The translations under genes and the position numbers were made by a program. The notes beneath the pieces were generated by a model. That model was not told the origin of the DNA. It saw only the letters and a list, made by a program, of their open reading frames with translations, and made no database searches. A DNA stretch of 64,000 bases from assembly GCA_900551665.1 (NCBI GenBank), contig URWW01000004.1, forward strand, positions 1 to 64,000. The letters are read 5' to 3'. Source of the DNA: an uncultured Collinsella sp. GTDB lineage: Bacteria > Actinomycetota > Coriobacteriia > Coriobacteriales > Coriobacteriaceae. Shown here piece after piece: positions 43,224 through 54,469 of the stretch (the first letter of the stretch is position 1; each line of letters begins with the position of its first letter).

Positions 43224-43819
43224 TGGCGTTCCTGAACGCGCTGTTTACCGCCGCTCTCGATAACAACCTGGTGTTCGCCCAGCTCATCGGCATGGTGTCT
43301 GTGATCTTGGTTGCGGCTCGCCCGCAGGACTCTTGGCGCTTCGGTACCATGATCGCCATCGCCACCGCCGTGGCGGGCGCCCTGGGTTGGCCTCTGTACA
43401 CGCAGCTTCTGCAGCCTTGGGGCGTCACGTTCCTCGCGCCGCTCGCTTACGTGTTCGTGAGCTGGACCGCGATCGTGGTCACGGCCACGGTGCTCGGCTC
43501 CGGCAAGACCGCTGCCGAGCGCGAGCGCCTGCTGCGCGTGTGCCCGATCGTGGCCTGCAACGCCGCCGTGCTGGCAGTGGCGCTCGGCAACGCCGCCGTG
43601 GCCGAGACCCTGACGTGGGATGCCGCCCTGGGCGCGTCCGTTGGTGCGGGCCTGGGTGTTCTGCTTGCCGTCGTGCTCTTCGCCTTCGTGCGCAGCCGTA
43701 TCGACGAGCGTCTGGTTCCCGCTGCCCTGCGCGGTCTGCCCATCACGCTTGTGACCGCGTCGCTCATGGCGCTGGCGTTCACCGGTGTCGCCGGTATCGC
43801 CGGCGGCCTGTTCGCCTAA
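43223..43819 (+). CDS. rnfA: Rnf complex subunit RnfA
   Basis: A 198-residue membrane subunit with six helices (starting NALFTAALDNNLVFAQLIG). It shares general fold and a TNVLFAQ-like LVFAQ block with RnfE. The start overlaps rnfE by one base. The sequence is more divergent from classic RnfA than the other subunits are. Confidence 0.8.
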   Translation: MAFLNALFTAALDNNLVFAQLIGMVSVILVAARPQDSWRFGTMIAIATAVAGALGWPLYTQLLQPWGVTFLAPLAYVFVSWTAIVVTATVLGSGKTAAERERLLRVCPIVACNAAVLAVALGNAAVAETLTWDAALGASVGAGLGVLLAVVLFAFVRSRIDERLVPAALRGLPITLVTASLMALAFTGVAGIAGGLFA

Positions 43820-43832
43820 GGGGGTTTAAGCC

Positions 43833-44024
43833 ATGTTCGAATCTGTGTTCTACACCGTGGCGCCCATGGTCGTGATCGGTTTTATCGCCGTTCCCGCCGC
43901 TCTCGTGCTGTCCATCTGCGCTGGTGTGCAGAAGTACACCGAGTGGCGCGAGTACAAGGCAGCGCTTGCTGCTGAGGAGGCCGCTGGGGTTTCCGCCGCC
44001 GAGTCCGCTGCTGACGGAGAGTAG
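43833..44024 (+). CDS. 63-residue membrane protein in the RnfB position
   Basis: It starts MFESVFYTVAPMVVIGFIAV and has a single N-terminal membrane helix, then a charged Ala/Glu-rich tail. It sits 13 bases after rnfA, where rnfB normally follows. RnfB starts with one membrane anchor, but should continue with a CxxCGYxGC-type cluster domain and two [4Fe-4S] modules. None of these is present, and the reading frames beyond 44024 show no such sequence. Either this is a truncated RnfB anchor or a separate small subunit. Confidence 0.7.
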   Translation: MFESVFYTVAPMVVIGFIAVPAALVLSICAGVQKYTEWREYKAALAAEEAAGVSAAESAADGE

Positions 44025-44055
44025 TCTCGCCGACTGGCAGTCCTTAGCTGTTGAA

Positions 44056-44086
44056 CCTCAATTGAGGGACAGTCCCTAAATTGAGG
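44056..44086. repeat. Near-perfect palindrome
   Basis: CCTCAATTGAGGGA / TCCCTAAATTGAGG with a 3-base centre and one or two mismatches. No T-run. It lies in the gap 44025-44501 between the rnf operon and an XRE gene, which holds no gene. Confidence 0.5.
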
Positions 44087-44210
44087 TGAATGACAGGCCG
44101 CGATGGAATGTGATGCCCTCGCCGCCGAGGATGCGTTGAGGTTTTGCCGACTTGCCATCGCCCGTTGTCCTGACACTGCCGGCATCGTCTGAGTTTCAAC
44201 AGGCACCTTT

Positions 44211-44308
44211 TGGAGGATATGAACGACCGAATCGTTCATATCCTCCATTTTTATGCCGATTCGCTGTCTCATCCGTAGTTTATGAACGATTGGTCGTTCA
44301 TAAACTAC
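44211..44308. promoter_or_regulatory. Two perfect hairpins sharing the core TATGAACGA/TCGTTCATA
   Basis: GGAGGATATGAACGA (44212-44226) / TCGTTCATATCCTCC (44232-44246), followed by ATTTTT; then GTAGTTTATGAACGA (44275-44289) / TCGTTCATAAACTAC (44294-44308). Outer arms differ, the inner nine bases are the same. The first could terminate the rnf transcript. Together they look like two operators for a dimeric regulator. Confidence 0.6.
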
Positions 44309-44501
44309 AAAGACGCCATGGAAAGGGCGAGAGCATGCGGGTGCAAAGAGGCTTTTGCATCGCGATTGTCGATCCAGTCGGTAGCGGTGGGTAGAATTGC
44401 GGCATCAGCAGGGGGGGCGTCGCATTGCGTCCCCCCGGGGGTCATGGCTGTTCGTTAAGAAGCTGCTTGCCTGTTTGGCCCATGTGGAATGGGGGCGAGA
44501 G

Positions 44502-45107
44502 ATGAATATCGCATCGAAGGTCGGGTCGCGCATCCGCATCTTGCGGGAAGCGGCGGGATTGACGCAGTCCGAGCTGGCCGCCACCGCATACGTCACGCGT
44601 CAAAGCGTGGGTAATTGGGAGCGCGGGAACACGTTGCCCGATGTGCAGAGTCTGCAGCTCGTTGCCAAGGCCCTCAACACCACGGTTGACGGGCTTTTGG
44701 GCGATGAGTTGCCCGACATGCTGGAAGAAACCGCCGAAGCCCGCCGTCAGTTGACACATTGCCTTGCTGCGCTTGGCGCTATTTTTGCACTTGAGCTCTT
44801 ACTCGCTTTCTTGTATTCCTCTTTTTTGCGAGCACCTGGAAGCGGAGAGTTCCGTTTGGTGCTCAGCGGGATGAGGGTGGTGCTTTGCTTTGCCTCCATG
44901 CCGATCGCGAAGAGGTTTCGCAGCATCGCCTCAGGCCAAGATTTGGGAGACGCCATCAGCATCATGATGTTCGTCGAGGGCTATCCGAAAGGGAAGGAAC
45001 CGCCGGCCACGTGGTTCTATCGAGTGCTCCTCACCAACCTGCCGGCGTTCTATACGCTCTATATCGTGCTGCTCGCCGCCGCGTTGATTGCCGTCGCGTA
45101 CGCTTAG
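44502..45107 (+). CDS. XRE-family regulator with membrane-spanning tail
   Basis: A 201-residue protein. Residues ~4-60 are an HTH_3 domain (IRILREAAGLTQSELAATA, RQSVGNWERG). From ~87 on there are three hydrophobic helices with a short cytoplasmic loop, so the protein is anchored. The role may be to sense an envelope signal. GGGCGAGAG lies before the ATG. A paralogue follows 146 bases later. Confidence 0.75.
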   Translation: MNIASKVGSRIRILREAAGLTQSELAATAYVTRQSVGNWERGNTLPDVQSLQLVAKALNTTVDGLLGDELPDMLEETAEARRQLTHCLAALGAIFALELLLAFLYSSFLRAPGSGEFRLVLSGMRVVLCFASMPIAKRFRSIASGQDLGDAISIMMFVEGYPKGKEPPATWFYRVLLTNLPAFYTLYIVLLAAALIAVAYA

Positions 45108-45253
45108 AGATCGATGTGGTTTAAGGTAATACCAGCTCAAGGCATGTGTTAAAGGGAATAGACAGGGGTTTCTGAGACGATTTGCAAGGTCGAACCTCAT
45201 ACGGGTGTACACTCAGCGTATGGAATCCCAACCATGTTGATGGGGAGGCCGAC

Positions 45254-45970
45254 ATGCAACGGGAAAACGTTGTCGCGCAGCAGGCATGCCCGGAAGAGAC
45301 CGGCGTCGATTGCGTTCAGCATGAAGGGCCGGACGTGAATTCTAGCGGGCTTACTAGTCCGCTCGCCAAGCGAATCCGAGGCCTTCGCGAGGGTGCGGGC
45401 ATGTCGCAAGCGCGCCTGGCCGAGCTCGTGCTCGTGTCGCGTCAGACGGTAATCAACTGGGAAAAGGGGCGCACGTTACCGGACGCCGAGAGTCTCAAGC
45501 GCCTTTCCGCTGCGTTTGGCATCACGTTGGACGCGCTTTTTGACGAACGTTCGGAGGAGTACCTGCGCCAAACCGCACGCGATCGAAGGACAATCAAGGT
45601 CGCAATCGCGCTCAATTGCCTCTGGATGTTAGAGATACTCGTGGGCATCGTCGTCACATCGATCGCGCATAAGTTCCTTTTCCCCGATCAGGCATATGCG
45701 GTCTCCGATACTGAAAACATCGTACATTGGACAATTATGATTGCGAGCATCGTTGCTTCGTGGAAAATGCAGGGGATCAAAATTGAGCACAACCTTGAGA
45801 GCGTCGTAGATGTCGCGGCGTTTTTGGAGGGGTATGAGCCCGGCGCGGCGCCACCACAGACGTTCGTATGGCGCTGGCTACTGCCACATTGGACATTGGT
45901 GACCACCGTGCTTTCGATCTGCGCCATTGCGTGGACCTTCGTCCTTCTGATCGCTTTGAAGCTGGCGTGA
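45254..45970 (+). CDS. XRE-family regulator with membrane-spanning tail (paralogue)
   Basis: A 238-residue protein with the same plan: HTH at ~37-95 (IRGLREGAGMSQARLAELV, RQTVINWEKG), then three membrane helices. It shares the ERGNTLPD / EKGRTLPD signature with its neighbour. A 35-residue polar N-terminal extension is extra. GGGGAGG lies before the ATG. The pair probably arose by tandem duplication. Confidence 0.75.
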   Translation: MQRENVVAQQACPEETGVDCVQHEGPDVNSSGLTSPLAKRIRGLREGAGMSQARLAELVLVSRQTVINWEKGRTLPDAESLKRLSAAFGITLDALFDERSEEYLRQTARDRRTIKVAIALNCLWMLEILVGIVVTSIAHKFLFPDQAYAVSDTENIVHWTIMIASIVASWKMQGIKIEHNLESVVDVAAFLEGYEPGAAPPQTFVWRWLLPHWTLVTTVLSICAIAWTFVLLIALKLA

Positions 45971-46006
45971 TGCGGTGCCGCGCGTGGGTCCGTATGTAAC
46001 AAATTG

Positions 46007-46036
46007 GGCGCCGTACGCGAAAATGCGCACGGCGCC
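46007..46036. terminator. Weak terminator-like hairpin between convergent genes
   Basis: GGCGCCGT / ACGGCGCC with an inner imperfect stretch, between the second XRE gene (plus) and the SDR gene (minus). No T-run on the plus strand; AATTTGTT on the minus strand. Confidence 0.4.
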
Positions 46037-46115
46037 TATGCAAGATGGCCCGAATTCCGTGCGGAGCTCGGTGGCTCATTGCGGGCATGCGGGTCGCTGT
46101 GGTTGGGACTGACCT

Positions 46116-46877
46116 TTACGGCATGATGCTGTTGGCGCCGTCCACGATGACGCTCTGGCCGGAGAAGTAGCAGGAGTCCGGACCGGCGAGGAAGGCGATG
46201 ACGGGCGCGATGTCCATCTCGGGGTCGCCGAAGCGCTTCATCGGGTTGAGGTTGACCTGCTTGGCGTACTCCTCTGGGAACTTCTCGGCCCACGCCTTGG
46301 CGGCCGGGGACTCGGCGCCGGGCAGCACGATGTTGACGGTGATGCCGTACTGGCCCCACTCCTTGGCGGCGATCTTGGTCAGGCCGCGCAGGGCCTCTTT
46401 GTTGGAGCCGTAGGCGAGCTGGCCGGCGATGCCGAACATGCCGGTGGCGGAGGCGAAGTTGATGATGCGGCCCTCGTGCTGCTCCTTCATGTAGGGGAAG
46501 GCGGCCTGCATGTAGTTGAGGGAGCCGATCACGCCGGACTCCCAGGCCTTGAGCATGTTGTCGTACTCGGTGTCCTCGACGGGCTGCGAGGGAACGATGG
46601 CCTGGCCGTTGTTGACGATGACGTCGATGGAGCCGTAGGTCTCGACGGCCTTCTCGACGACCTCGAAGACGCGCTCGCGGTCGGCGGAGTCGCAGGTCAT
46701 GGCAAAGCCCTCGCCGCCGAGCTCACGGATCTCGGCGATGGTGGCCTCAATGGGCTCCAGGCGACGGCCGGTGGCGATGACCTTGACGCCGCGCTTGGCC
46801 AGGCACAGGGCAATGCCCTTGCCGATGCCCTGGCCGGCACCGGTGACGACGGCGACCTTCTCGTTGAGCTGCTTCAT
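46116..46877 (-). CDS. Short-chain dehydrogenase/reductase
   Basis: A 253-residue SDR. TGAGQGIG (12-19) binds NAD(P), the catalytic Ser143 is in NFASATG, and YGSNK (156-160) holds the Tyr/Lys pair. NNGQ replaces the more common NNAG at 89-92. SDRs reduce ketones or oxidise alcohols; the substrate cannot be told. Start at ATG 46877 (MKQLNEKVAV) with GAGGAA before it. Transcribed alone. Confidence 0.85.
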   Translation of the reverse strand: MKQLNEKVAVVTGAGQGIGKGIALCLAKRGVKVIATGRRLEPIEATIAEIRELGGEGFAMTCDSADRERVFEVVEKAVETYGSIDVIVNNGQAIVPSQPVEDTEYDNMLKAWESGVIGSLNYMQAAFPYMKEQHEGRIINFASATGMFGIAGQLAYGSNKEALRGLTKIAAKEWGQYGITVNIVLPGAESPAAKAWAEKFPEEYAKQVNLNPMKRFGDPEMDIAPVIAFLAGPDSCYFSGQSVIVDGANSIMP

Positions 46878-47084
46878 GATGGTTCCTCTCTCCTCTGAAG
46901 CCGGCGTACGCGGGATTGCGCAGGTACATTTGGCAATGCGCACGCATTTGCACGGTTTGTATCCAGATGCCGACGCTTTAAGCGGGTGAACTGGAATTCA
47001 CCGCTGGGTGGCGACCCGTTATTCCGTTATCGGTATGCGGAGGAGGGAAAGCATCCGCGCGCGATGGTACTCTGTAGTGGTTGA

Positions 47085-49346
<2,262 letters not shown>

Positions 49347-49397
49347 ACCAGAGCGGTAGAATGATGCGCTGACGAATTCGATGAGAGGACGACGCGC

Positions 49398-50255
49398 ATG
49401 ATCAAGCTGTTTGCGAGCGATTTGGACGGCACTCTGCTCAACGGTCTGCATGAGGCGGACCGCACAATCCGCGGTGCGATACAGGAGGCCATTGCCCAGG
49501 GAGCTCATGTGGTGCCCGCAACGGGCCGTTCCCTCTTGCCCGCCGGCGAACATGGGTTCACGGGCCTCAAGGTCGATGCGGTCTGCGCGAACGGCTCGAT
49601 CATCCGCGGGAGGAACGGCGAGCTGCTCAAGACCTTCACGGTCGATCCGGCGTTCGTGGAGGAGCTGATCCGTTCTTTCCCGCAGATCTGCTTCGACTGC
49701 TGCACGCCCGACGGCATGTTCTCAAGCGGCAGCTTTGAGATGCACCAAGAGGGATTCCGCCGCGACAGCCTGTTCCGTCGCATCGTGATGCGCGGCATGC
49801 GTGCTCGGGGAGGGACGCACGAGGAGCAGTTCTTCGACCAATCGATCAGTTCGATCCTCTCCCATGATGTGTGCAAGATCAACTGCCGCGTGACGAGCGG
49901 CGAGCTCGAGCGCGAGCTCAAGGCGTTTTTGGCCGACCATGCCGACACGGTGGTCAATGCGCCTTTCGATCCCGTGATGTTCGAGATCACGGACAAGGAT
50001 TGCAACAAGGGGGCCTCGATCGCTTGGCTCGGCCGACACTATGGCATCGAGGAGGACGAGATCGCCGTGTACGGCGATGGCGGCAACGACCTGGTCATGT
50101 TGCGTCGGTTCCGCCATTCATACGCGACGGCTAACGGTAGCCCCGAGGCCAAGGCGGCGGCGAGTGCGGTCATCGGCCGCTGCGAGTTCCACGCCGTGCC
50201 CAAGCACATCCTGCAGACGCTTCGGACCCAGCGTGGCCGTGTGATGATCGAATAG
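49398..50255 (+). CDS. Cof-type HAD phosphatase
   Basis: A 285-residue HAD-superfamily hydrolase. Motif I is FASDLDGTLLNG with both Asp residues, motif II is ATGRSLL, and motif IV is YGDGGNDLVML. A C2 cap lies in between. These enzymes remove phosphate from small metabolites; the substrate is unknown. A putative -10 TAGAAT stands about 40 bases before the ATG. Confidence 0.88.
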   Translation: MIKLFASDLDGTLLNGLHEADRTIRGAIQEAIAQGAHVVPATGRSLLPAGEHGFTGLKVDAVCANGSIIRGRNGELLKTFTVDPAFVEELIRSFPQICFDCCTPDGMFSSGSFEMHQEGFRRDSLFRRIVMRGMRARGGTHEEQFFDQSISSILSHDVCKINCRVTSGELERELKAFLADHADTVVNAPFDPVMFEITDKDCNKGASIAWLGRHYGIEEDEIAVYGDGGNDLVMLRRFRHSYATANGSPEAKAAASAVIGRCEFHAVPKHILQTLRTQRGRVMIE

Positions 50256-50263
50256 ATGAAAAT

Positions 50264-50285
50264 GGGGCCCGCATGAGCGGGCCCC
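50264..50285. terminator. Terminator between convergent HAD and moaC genes
   Basis: GGGGCCCGC / GCGGGCCCC with a 4-base loop. On the minus strand it is followed by ATTTTC, so it most likely ends the moaC-mobB transcript. Confidence 0.7.
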
Positions 50286-50326
50286 GATGCGCATAAAGCG
50301 GTGCGACGCGTCCGTCGCGATATGGT

Positions 50327-51742
50327 TTAACGCGCCTTTTGCACGTAGTCGTAGACAAAGCTCGCAATGGCGGCCGAGTCGTTGATGTCGAGGAACGGCG
50401 GCAGATGGACGTCCGCCTCGGAGAAAACGCGCCCGGCCTCCTCTGCGGCAGCGCGGGCCTGCTTGACCGCTCGGGTGCGGAAATCGCGCGCCACCACGTC
50501 GTTGCAGGCGACGGCGATCGTGTCGTCGTTGATGAGCTCGAAGGAATCGCGTCCGCGCATGCGGTCGATGCCCGAGCGGGCGACCACGATGCTCGGCAGG
50601 CCAGCGGCCTTGTAGCCCTCGACGATGACGGTATCCACATCGGTGTAGCGCGTGAGCATGTCCAGCACGGGCACCTCTTCGGTCGTGCGGGAGTATTCGG
50701 CGTACATGTCCGGCGAGATCAGGCCCACATGGCGGCTGCCCGCCTGCGCATGGCGCCAGGAATCCTTGCCGGGCTGATCGATGTCGAAGCCCTTGTGCCC
50801 ATGGTGCTTGATGGAGCCGACACGGACGCCGCGCTGCGCGAGACGGGAAATGACCTTCTCCACCAGTGTGGTCTTGCCGGCGTTCTGGTATCCCACAAAG
50901 GCGACGGCGGGTGCCGGCGTACCTGTGCGCGGCCCTCCGGGAAGCGGGGAGGGAAGTTCGGCGGCGATGATCTCGGCTTCCTTTGCCTCGGCATAGACCT
51001 TGTCGGTATGGGTGTGTTCCCCGTCTCGTTCCCAGAGGCCGGAACGCCCGCCTTCCTTCCGCAGTAGGCGGACATCGACGATCTCCATACCGCGGTCGAC
51101 CGCCTTGCACATGTCGTAGATGGTGAGGCAGGCGGTCGAGGCGGCCGTGAGCGCCTCCATCTCGATGCCGGTGACGCCCGTGACCCCGCAGATGGCGAGC
51201 ACGTGGAAGCCCACGCGATGGTCGTCGCGCGCGGGCGCCCAGCCGGGGGCTGCGACTGCGGAGGACGAGATGGGCTCGATCTCGACTTTTGCCTTGGTGA
51301 TGTTGAGCGGGTGGCACATGGGGATGAGGTCACTCGTGCGCTTGCTCGCCATGATGCCGGCGACGCGTGCGCATGCGAGGACATCGCCCTTTTTGGCGCG
51401 GTCCTCGAGTACCATCGCCTGGGTTTCAGGGTGCATGAGGATGGTGCCTTCGGCAATCGCGATGCGCTTGGTGACTTGCTTGTCTCCCACGTCGACCATG
51501 CGCACGTCGCCGTGCTCGTCGACATGCGTGAGATCGTCGCGGTAGGCGTCGCGCTCACCGGGGGAGGCAGGGGAGTTCGTCGCGTGCTCCGTCTCGATGG
51601 GGCTTGGTGTGCCTCCGCGCTCGCCGCCCTCGACGAGGGTGAGCTCGGGCGCCTCGCCCACAACGGCGGCGGGGTACTTCTCGTGCACGGTGCGACCGAG
51701 GGTGCGCGGGCGTTCGGGTTTATCGGGGGTGTGAGTGGTCAT
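50327..51742 (-). CDS. MoaC-MobB fusion for molybdenum cofactor synthesis
   Basis: A 471-residue fusion. After a ~65-residue low-complexity leader, residues ~75-240 are MoaC ([18 protein letters not shown], then MCHPLNI, and [17 protein letters not shown]), which makes cyclic pyranopterin monophosphate. Residues ~280-440 are MobB with the P-loop [10 protein letters not shown] and [12 protein letters not shown], which binds GTP for dinucleotide attachment. It follows moaA by 5 bases. Start at ATG 51742 with GGAGGG eight bases before; a GTG at 51751 that overlaps the moaA stop is an alternative. Confidence 0.9.
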   Translation of the reverse strand: MTTHTPDKPERPRTLGRTVHEKYPAAVVGEAPELTLVEGGERGGTPSPIETEHATNSPASPGERDAYRDDLTHVDEHGDVRMVDVGDKQVTKRIAIAEGTILMHPETQAMVLEDRAKKGDVLACARVAGIMASKRTSDLIPMCHPLNITKAKVEIEPISSSAVAAPGWAPARDDHRVGFHVLAICGVTGVTGIEMEALTAASTACLTIYDMCKAVDRGMEIVDVRLLRKEGGRSGLWERDGEHTHTDKVYAEAKEAEIIAAELPSPLPGGPRTGTPAPAVAFVGYQNAGKTTLVEKVISRLAQRGVRVGSIKHHGHKGFDIDQPGKDSWRHAQAGSRHVGLISPDMYAEYSRTTEEVPVLDMLTRYTDVDTVIVEGYKAAGLPSIVVARSGIDRMRGRDSFELINDDTIAVACNDVVARDFRTRAVKQARAAAEEAGRVFSEADVHLPPFLDINDSAAIASFVYDYVQKAR

Positions 51743-51747
51743 GGGGA

Positions 51748-52839
51748 TCACCCTCCAATCTGCGACATGAATCGCTGGGTGCCGTCGATGTCATCGTGTT
51801 GGCGGGGTTTGCGGGCGATGGCATTGCGGTAGATGGCGCGCACCGCGTCTTCATCGCCGGAGCGCAGGGCCTCGCGTACGGGATATTCGGCATCGGAGAA
51901 CAGGCAGGGGCGAATCGTTCCGTCGGCGGTGAGGCGCAGGCGGTTGCACGACTCGCAGAAATGGTTGGACATGGCCGAGATGAACCCGACGGTGCCGGCC
52001 GCGTTGGGGAAGGCCCAGTAACGTGCGGGGCCCGCTCCAAGGGGGCCGCCGTTTTGCACGGGCTCGAGTGCGCCGAGACCCACGGCGGCAGCTTCGGAGG
52101 AGATGCGTTCGCGCAGCTCGGTGGAGGGGACCACATCGCTCGCATCCCACAGGTCGGGGTTGAGCGCGCCGCCGGTTCCGGCCGCTCCGGCTCCGCAGTG
52201 CGGGTCGAGCCCGTGGCCGCTGCTCGGGTCTTCGGCGGATGCGCTCTGGCCACCGCCGATGGGCATGTACTCGATAAACCGTACGTGGACCGGACGGTCG
52301 ACGGACAGGCGCGCGAGGTCGAGCACGTCCTGGTCCATACGACGTACGACGACGGTGTTCACCTTGACCGGCGTGAAGCCGTATTCGAGCGCGGCGTCGA
52401 TGCCGGCGAGCGCCTGCTCGACGCGGCCGAGGCGCGTGATCTGGGAGAACCGTGCGGGGTCGAGCGTGTCGAGCGAGATGTTGACGCGATCCAGGCCTGC
52501 TGCGCGCAGGTCGGCCGCCATGCGCGGCAGCAGGGCGCCGTTGGTGGTGAGGGAGATGTCCTCGATCTCAGGAATCGAGCGGATTTCCTCGATGAGCGGC
52601 ACGATGCGATGGGAGACGAGCGGTTCGCCGCCGGTGAGACGGACGCGCGTGATGCCCTCCTGCGCCACGATGCGCACGAAGCGGGCGATCTCCTCGGCGG
52701 TGAGCAGCTCGCCGTGGGCGCGCGCGGGCACGCCCTTCTCGGGCATGCAGTACACGCAGCGGAAGTTGCATTTATCCGTCACGGAGATGCGCAGGTAGTT
52801 GATGCCGCGGCCAAAGCCGTCGTGTAGTTCGCGGGCCAT
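51748..52839 (-). CDS. moaA: GTP 3',8-cyclase MoaA
   Basis: A 363-residue radical SAM enzyme. The first cluster motif is CNFRCVYC and the GTP/SAM-related [10 protein letters not shown] follows. The C-terminal second cluster is [22 protein letters not shown]. The C-terminal Gly-Gly (SQIGG) required for activity is present. It opens molybdenum cofactor synthesis from GTP. A Gly/Ala-rich insertion of about 40 residues (~205-245) separates the two halves and is unlike most MoaA proteins. Start at ATG 52839 ([10 protein letters not shown]). Confidence 0.93.
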   Translation of the reverse strand: MARELHDGFGRGINYLRISVTDKCNFRCVYCMPEKGVPARAHGELLTAEEIARFVRIVAQEGITRVRLTGGEPLVSHRIVPLIEEIRSIPEIEDISLTTNGALLPRMAADLRAAGLDRVNISLDTLDPARFSQITRLGRVEQALAGIDAALEYGFTPVKVNTVVVRRMDQDVLDLARLSVDRPVHVRFIEYMPIGGGQSASAEDPSSGHGLDPHCGAGAAGTGGALNPDLWDASDVVPSTELRERISSEAAAVGLGALEPVQNGGPLGAGPARYWAFPNAAGTVGFISAMSNHFCESCNRLRLTADGTIRPCLFSDAEYPVREALRSGDEDAVRAIYRNAIARKPRQHDDIDGTQRFMSQIGG

Positions 52840-53007
52840 GCGCGCCTTTCGGGTGGTCGTATGGGGTGTCAGCCTAAGTATGAACCTATGGTACCCGAAC
52901 CGCGCTTCGGCGGCGCAATTTGTACCTGTCCCCAATTGAACACTCGCGAATGTGCCTGGTGTGTCGCTTTGATACACTAGTGCGCTAAAGCACAAGAGGA
53001 GGGGAGC

Positions 53008-54312
53008 ATGAAGAAGGGCTCGATCAAACGGGAACGTCGCGGCTTGTCTTTCGCCACGCCGCAGCTGACTCATCAGATACGCCGGTTCATCGCGGCCCGC
53101 TTTTTCCTGTACCTCGGCGCCATGTGCAGCTATTTCATCGGGGTGATGGGCACCCTGACTTTCTCCATGGGTGCCGGCGTGGGTGATAACGCCATTGCCG
53201 TGGGACTGCTCAATTTGTGCATCGTGATCGGCCAAATCCGAGGCGGAGCTCTCCTCGATAGAATCGGCCCGCGCGTGTTCTTCCGCTTGGCGGCATTCGG
53301 CCTGATCTCGAGCGGGCTGCTGTATCAGGTGGTGGGAACGAGCATCGCGGGCGTGTTTCTCGGTGCGGCGGTCTTCGGCATGGCTTGGGGAATCGCCGAC
53401 ACGGTGCCCCGTGCGTTCCCTGCATATTTCACGGCTGACCTTGACGAGCTCAAACGCATCAACGCGCTCGTGACGTTGACGGGCAACCTCGCGATCGTCG
53501 TCGGCCCTATCGCTGGTGGCGCAATCGCGCTCGTCGCACCCACGCAGGCGGTGTTCCTCTTCATGGTCGCGTGCGCCGCCATCTCCCTCATTCCCGGATG
53601 GGGCATCGAGGCCCTGCGAGAACCTGAGGTCGCGGCGGGCAGTGCGGATGAGGGCTCCGATGCTCCGAGCGGTTCGGTCTCCGCGGGCTTCTCGGCGATT
53701 TTCGGCAGCAATGTCCTCACCTTGTTGTTCTGGGCGACCATGCTTTCGTTCATGGGTTACGGCGCATTCGATCCGCTCGAATCCCTGTTCTACCGGGACG
53801 TGCTCAAGGTTGGCGCCTCTTGGATGGGCTGGCTTTCCGCGCTGGCAGGCGTGGGCGGGCTGTTGGGTGCGGCGGTCGCCGGCGTGCTGCCCCCTCGCTT
53901 CGTCAACGTGCGCGCCCTGCTCGTTGTGCTGTTCGTCACGGGAGCCGGGAGTCTGTTGTATGTCGCGACTCCATATGTGCTTGTGGCGTGTACGGGGCAG
54001 TTCATCCTTGGCGTTGCATTTTCGGCGTTCGGTCCCATTAAGGACACGCTGGTCCAGATTCACACACCGCTCGACCGTATCGGGCGCGTGAACGCCGCCA
54101 TGGGCGCGGGCAACAACCTCGCGGGGGCCATCCCGCTGCTCTGCGCGCCCGCTCTCGCTCATGTCATGGGCGTGCAGGGAACCCTTGGTGCCGCCGGGGT
54201 GCTGGTGGCCGCCGTGCCTCTCGCGATTCTCGTCCTGCGGCGCCGCGAGATCGAGTCGCTGGTCGACATGGAACGTGTTTCCGAATGCCGCGTTCCAAAT
54301 GCTCCGCGATGA
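53008..54312 (+). CDS. MFS transporter
   Basis: A 434-residue major facilitator with 12 membrane helices and a central polar loop near residues 205-225. The signature GGALLDRIGPR after helix 2 fits the family. No substrate-diagnostic motif was recognised. The start at 53008 has AGGAGGGG before it. Confidence 0.82.
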   Translation: MKKGSIKRERRGLSFATPQLTHQIRRFIAARFFLYLGAMCSYFIGVMGTLTFSMGAGVGDNAIAVGLLNLCIVIGQIRGGALLDRIGPRVFFRLAAFGLISSGLLYQVVGTSIAGVFLGAAVFGMAWGIADTVPRAFPAYFTADLDELKRINALVTLTGNLAIVVGPIAGGAIALVAPTQAVFLFMVACAAISLIPGWGIEALREPEVAAGSADEGSDAPSGSVSAGFSAIFGSNVLTLLFWATMLSFMGYGAFDPLESLFYRDVLKVGASWMGWLSALAGVGGLLGAAVAGVLPPRFVNVRALLVVLFVTGAGSLLYVATPYVLVACTGQFILGVAFSAFGPIKDTLVQIHTPLDRIGRVNAAMGAGNNLAGAIPLLCAPALAHVMGVQGTLGAAGVLVAAVPLAILVLRRREIESLVDMERVSECRVPNAPR

Positions 54313-54469
54313 CTGGTCGGACGCAGCGTTTGGGAAGCTGGTATTAAATAGCCGCTGTATGTGGAGAAGACGTGCATGGCTTTGATGCCGTCGTGAGCCC
54401 GTCTTGCCGCGCCTAAAAACCTCGGATAGGCTGGTAATACACGCTATTCACTTGGGAGACGTGATATTT

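Noticed and set aside
43833..44500. A frameshifted rnfB continuing past 44024
   Set aside because: No cysteine cluster motif or RnfB-like text appears in any frame after the stop.
46116..46877. A bile-acid hydroxysteroid dehydrogenase, as known in Collinsella
   Set aside because: It is a general SDR with a standard YxxxK site; nothing in the sequence or context indicates a steroid substrate.
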